The notes beneath the pieces were generated by a model. The model was not told where the DNA came from. It saw nothing but the letters and a program-made list of their open reading frames with translations, and searched no databases. The position numbers and the translations under genes are program-made. From assembly GCA_022785155.1 (NCBI GenBank), contig JALFRH010000040.1:1-21977 (forward strand): DNA of 21,977 nt, written 5' to 3'. The first letter of the stretch is position 1; the number at the start of each line of letters is the position of its first letter. This DNA comes from Spirochaetales bacterium (GTDB lineage: Bacteria; Spirochaetota; Spirochaetia; Sphaerochaetales; Sphaerochaetaceae). Of this stretch, positions 19,373 to 21,977 are shown one piece after another.

Positions 19373-21977
19373 TAATAGGAGCGTCCCAGTTGATAGCGGA
19401 TCCCAATAAAAAGAGCTTGATAATCGTCGAGTCCCCTACAAAGGCCAAGACAATAGGAAAGTATCTTCCTTCTTCATGTATAGTAAAAGCCTCCAAGGGA
19501 CATGTGGTGGACCTTAATCCCAATCCCAACAGCAGGAAAGGCGATGTGTATGGCGTCGACGTAGACCATGGTTTCTCCCTTGACTACACCATAGTGGAAG
19601 GCAAGGAAAAGATTCTCAATGAACTGAAGAAAGATCTGAAGAAAGTAGACCAGCTTATACTTGCAAGCGATGAGGATAGGGAAGGGGAATCCATTGCATG
19701 GCACCTCTTGTCCCAGCTCCAGCCCACGGTTCCTGTCTATAGAATGGTGTTCCATGAAATCACAAAGAAAGCCATAACCGAGGCCTTCTCCAATTGCAGG
19801 GATATAGATATGAACCTGGTGAAGGCCCAGGAGGCAAGAAGAGCTGTAGATAGACTTCAGGGATATGGCATTTCCCCCATTCTCTCAAGAAAGCTGAGTG
19901 CAAACTACTCTGCAGGAAGAGTCCAGTCTCCTGCCTTGAAGCTTATTGTGGAGAAAGAGAAGGAGAGAATGGCCTTCAAGGTCAGCTCCTTCGCCTCTGT
20001 GGAGGCTCTCCTTGGAAAAGAGGAAAAGGAGTTCTCCTCCAGCCTTGTCTCTATAGGAGGAAAGAACGTCGCCTCCAATAAGTCCTTCAATGGCGAAACA
20101 GGGGAAGTAAACAAAGACGTAATAGTACTTACTGAAGAAAGGGCCAAAGAGATCAGTGATGAGATCATTGGAAAAGAGGCCCAGGTGGTTTCCATCCATG
20201 AAAGCGATAAAGTGGAGAAACCCGCCTGGCCTTTTACAACCTCCACACTTCAGCAGGACGCCACAAGAAAACTGGGTAAAAGCGCAAAGGAAATCATGTC
20301 CATAGCCCAAAGGCTATATGAAAACGGATATATCACATATATGCGTACAGACTCCCCAACTCTGAGCCAAGAGTGCATCAACGCCGCCGCCGAGTATATC
20401 AGAAGCACCTATGGAGACTCATGGCTCTATGTAAGGCAGTATAAAGCCAAGACCCTTGGTGCCCAGGAGGCCCATGAAGCCATCAGGCCTGCGGGAGACA
20501 GATTCCGCTCTCCTGAAGAGACTGGCCTTAAGGGTGACGAGCTGAAGCTTTATACCCTTATTTGGAAGAGGACCATCGCCTCCCAGATGAAAGACAGCGT
20601 CAAAGCCGTCACCCAGGTCAAATTCAAGTGCGATGATTATTTGTTCTCTTCTTCAGGAAGCGTCATTAAATATGAAGGCTTCAGAAGAGTATATATGGTG
20701 TCCAGCGACAACGCAGAGGAGCAGAGCCAGACCCTTCCATTGTTGAAGGAAGGAGATATGGTGGATATAAAGAATGCAGAGGCCAAAGGCCATACCACCA
20801 CTCCTCCCCAACGCTATAGCGAGGCAAGCCTTGTGCAGAAGCTTGAAAGCGAAGAAATAGGGAGACCAAGTACATATGCAACCATTATCTCCACCCTTAT
20901 TGACCGTGGATATGTGGTGAGACAGAAAAACGCTTTGGTCCCTACCTTTACAGGCTTCTTTGTAGACGCCTTCCTGGAGAAAGCCTTCCCTCTATATATA
21001 GGCTATGACTTTACCAAGGGTATGGAAGCGGGCTTGGATGCCATTGCAAGAGGAGAAGAGAACAAGGAAGACTATCTATCAGCCTTTTGGTTTGGAAAAG
21101 GAAAGGATGAGCCTGGTCTCTCCACATCCCTTTCCGATGTAAAGAGGGATGTAAAGACAGGGGAGGCCAAGAACCTTACTCTTCCTGGCCTTGCTTTCTC
21201 CTTTTCTCATAACGGTGAGAATGTAAAGTATGAAATAAGGACAGGAAAGTTCGGCCCTTATATTCTCTCTTCATTGAAAGACAGCGAGGGAAAGGAACTG
21301 ATGAAGTCCATTCCTTCGGATATGTTCCCCGGCTCCTTTACTGACGCTGACGCTGAAAGGCTCTTGTTCCCCGAAGAAGTCCATGGAATAGAACTCTATG
21401 GGGAGTATGAACAGAAAAAGGGAAGATGGGGCGACTATATAGTAAGGCTAAGTGACGGAGTAAGGGTGTCTTGGCCGAAGAAGCTGGGAGATCCTTTGAA
21501 AAGCGATAAAGAGATGCTGGATCTTCTCTTTACGCTTCCAAAAGAACTTGGAAAGGATGAAGAGGGAAATACAGCGGAATTGAAGGTAGGCCCCTATGGC
21601 TTCTATGCCCAATATAAAGGAAAGAACATCAAGGTCTCTTCCCCTCTTACAGTGACTATGGATGATATCATCTCTCCTAAGGAAGATATAAAGGGGGAAC
21701 TGGAGTCCCAACCCATAGAGCTGAAGAAGGGTAGATACGGCTCCTATATCAAATGGGGTGAGAAGAATATTCCTCTTCCTCAGGAGTATAAGAAGGATAC
21801 AGCTTCCCTTGACTTGGATAAAATCATGGAAATAGCCAAGAACTACAAAGGGAAGGAAGGAAACACAGTTGAGGCTGAAAAGGAGTACACCCTTCCTGAC
21901 GGCACGACCGCTTACTTGGTCTCAGGTCGTTACGGCTACTATATAAAGCACAACGGTGAGAATATAGCTTTAAGTAA
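19369..21977 (+). CDS. topA: DNA topoisomerase I (3' partial)
   Basis: A type IA topoisomerase that relaxes negative supercoils. Toprim domain at the start: IIVESPTKAKTI (18-29, Glu21 catalytic) and DEDREGE (101-107, metal-binding). The active-site tyrosine is Tyr324 in ITYMRTDSPTLS, with Arg326 next to it. Family strings SAGRVQSPAL and GRPSTYATIIS are present. The C-terminal part carries repeated G-R-Y/W-G-x-Y-I/V units (GRWGDYIVRL, GPYGFYAQY, GRYGSYIKWG, GRYGYYIKHNG) and no CxxC zinc ribbon in the visible part, so it has topo I C-terminal repeats instead of zinc fingers. The window ends at residue 869, open. The ATG at 19369 overlaps the previous stop; a TTG at 19390 has AGGAG (19377-19381) 8 nt upstream and may be the true start. 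Confidence 0.95.
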   Translation, partial: MIIGASQLIADPNKKSLIIVESPTKAKTIGKYLPSSCIVKASKGHVVDLNPNPNSRKGDVYGVDVDHGFSLDYTIVEGKEKILNELKKDLKKVDQLILASDEDREGESIAWHLLSQLQPTVPVYRMVFHEITKKAITEAFSNCRDIDMNLVKAQEARRAVDRLQGYGISPILSRKLSANYSAGRVQSPALKLIVEKEKERMAFKVSSFASVEALLGKEEKEFSSSLVSIGGKNVASNKSFNGETGEVNKDVIVLTEERAKEISDEIIGKEAQVVSIHESDKVEKPAWPFTTSTLQQDATRKLGKSAKEIMSIAQRLYENGYITYMRTDSPTLSQECINAAAEYIRSTYGDSWLYVRQYKAKTLGAQEAHEAIRPAGDRFRSPEETGLKGDELKLYTLIWKRTIASQMKDSVKAVTQVKFKCDDYLFSSSGSVIKYEGFRRVYMVSSDNAEEQSQTLPLLKEGDMVDIKNAEAKGHTTTPPQRYSEASLVQKLESEEIGRPSTYATIISTLIDRGYVVRQKNALVPTFTGFFVDAFLEKAFPLYIGYDFTKGMEAGLDAIARGEENKEDYLSAFWFGKGKDEPGLSTSLSDVKRDVKTGEAKNLTLPGLAFSFSHNGENVKYEIRTGKFGPYILSSLKDSEGKELMKSIPSDMFPGSFTDADAERLLFPEEVHGIELYGEYEQKKGRWGDYIVRLSDGVRVSWPKKLGDPLKSDKEMLDLLFTLPKELGKDEEGNTAELKVGPYGFYAQYKGKNIKVSSPLTVTMDDIISPKEDIKGELESQPIELKKGRYGSYIKWGEKNIPLPQEYKKDTASLDLDKIMEIAKNYKGKEGNTVEAEKEYTLPDGTTAYLVSGRYGYYIKHNGENIALS

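Noticed and set aside
19474..21711. Several minus-strand frames opposite topA
   Set aside because: Mirror frames of topA; no SD and no protein-like composition.
1..21977. Mobile elements, CRISPR arrays, phage genes, toxin-antitoxin pairs
   Set aside because: I found no transposase, integrase, direct-repeat array or paired small toxin/antitoxin; the XRE gene has no toxin partner beside it.

Overview
The window looks like a chromosomal housekeeping segment from a spirochaete, probably a host-associated Treponema- or Sphaerochaeta-like lineage. This is inferred from three things: a naturally short alanyl-tRNA synthetase (597 aa) with no C-terminal C-Ala domain, a run of lipoproteins with serine-rich lax lipoboxes, and a small spirochaete-style beta-barrel protein. 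No insertion sequence, phage gene, CRISPR array or integrase is visible. Only the left edge (an Hsp20 gene cut at its 5' end) and the right edge (topA cut at its 3' end) are incomplete.

Layout. 1-389: end of a small heat-shock protein. 2340-405 (minus): three overlapping genes, an ECF-type ATPase, an ECF T subunit and 5-formyltetrahydrofolate cyclo-ligase. 2455-4313 (plus): two coupled genes of unknown function, the second a multi-pass membrane protein with a long Arg/Asp/Tyr-rich tail. 4374-4446: tRNA-Phe with its own promoter and terminator. 4648-6448: a ketopantoate reductase-like gene overlapping a divergent dprA-like gene. 6522-8315: alaS. 8698-8318 (minus): an XRE-type regulator with a perfect inverted repeat upstream. 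9836-8805 (minus): rlmN. 10032-10529: an exported beta-barrel-like protein, then a bidirectional terminator shared with convergent hflX. 11922-13031: ychF. 13109-13942: two small lipoproteins separated by a strong hairpin. 16906-13995 (minus): an MFS transporter overlapping a cytoplasmic glycoside hydrolase family 2 enzyme. 17184-17777: rpsD alone. 18681-17977 (minus): a lipoprotein. 18803-end: a small exported protein that runs by an ATGA overlap into topA.

How the genes may work together. Most are core functions: translation and ribosome quality (alaS, rpsD, rlmN, hflX, ychF, tRNA-Phe), DNA topology and processing (topA, dprA-like), and cofactor metabolism (panE-like, 5-FCL, ECF module). 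The MFS/GH2 pair looks like a compact uptake-and-hydrolysis unit for a glycoside. The parts without a ready explanation are the 2455-4313 operon, the small envelope proteins, and a class of genes that lack a Shine-Dalgarno sequence.

The most interesting signal is at gene starts. About ten starts have a clear GGAGG-like ribosome binding site. Six others (EcfA, panE-like, XRE regulator, hflX, MFS transporter, lipoprotein 18681) have none, and carry a -10-like hexamer only 6-7 nt before the ATG, as expected for leaderless mRNAs. Two of these, the XRE regulator and the MFS gene, share the same CAGACA hexamer, 17-nt spacer and 6-nt gap.
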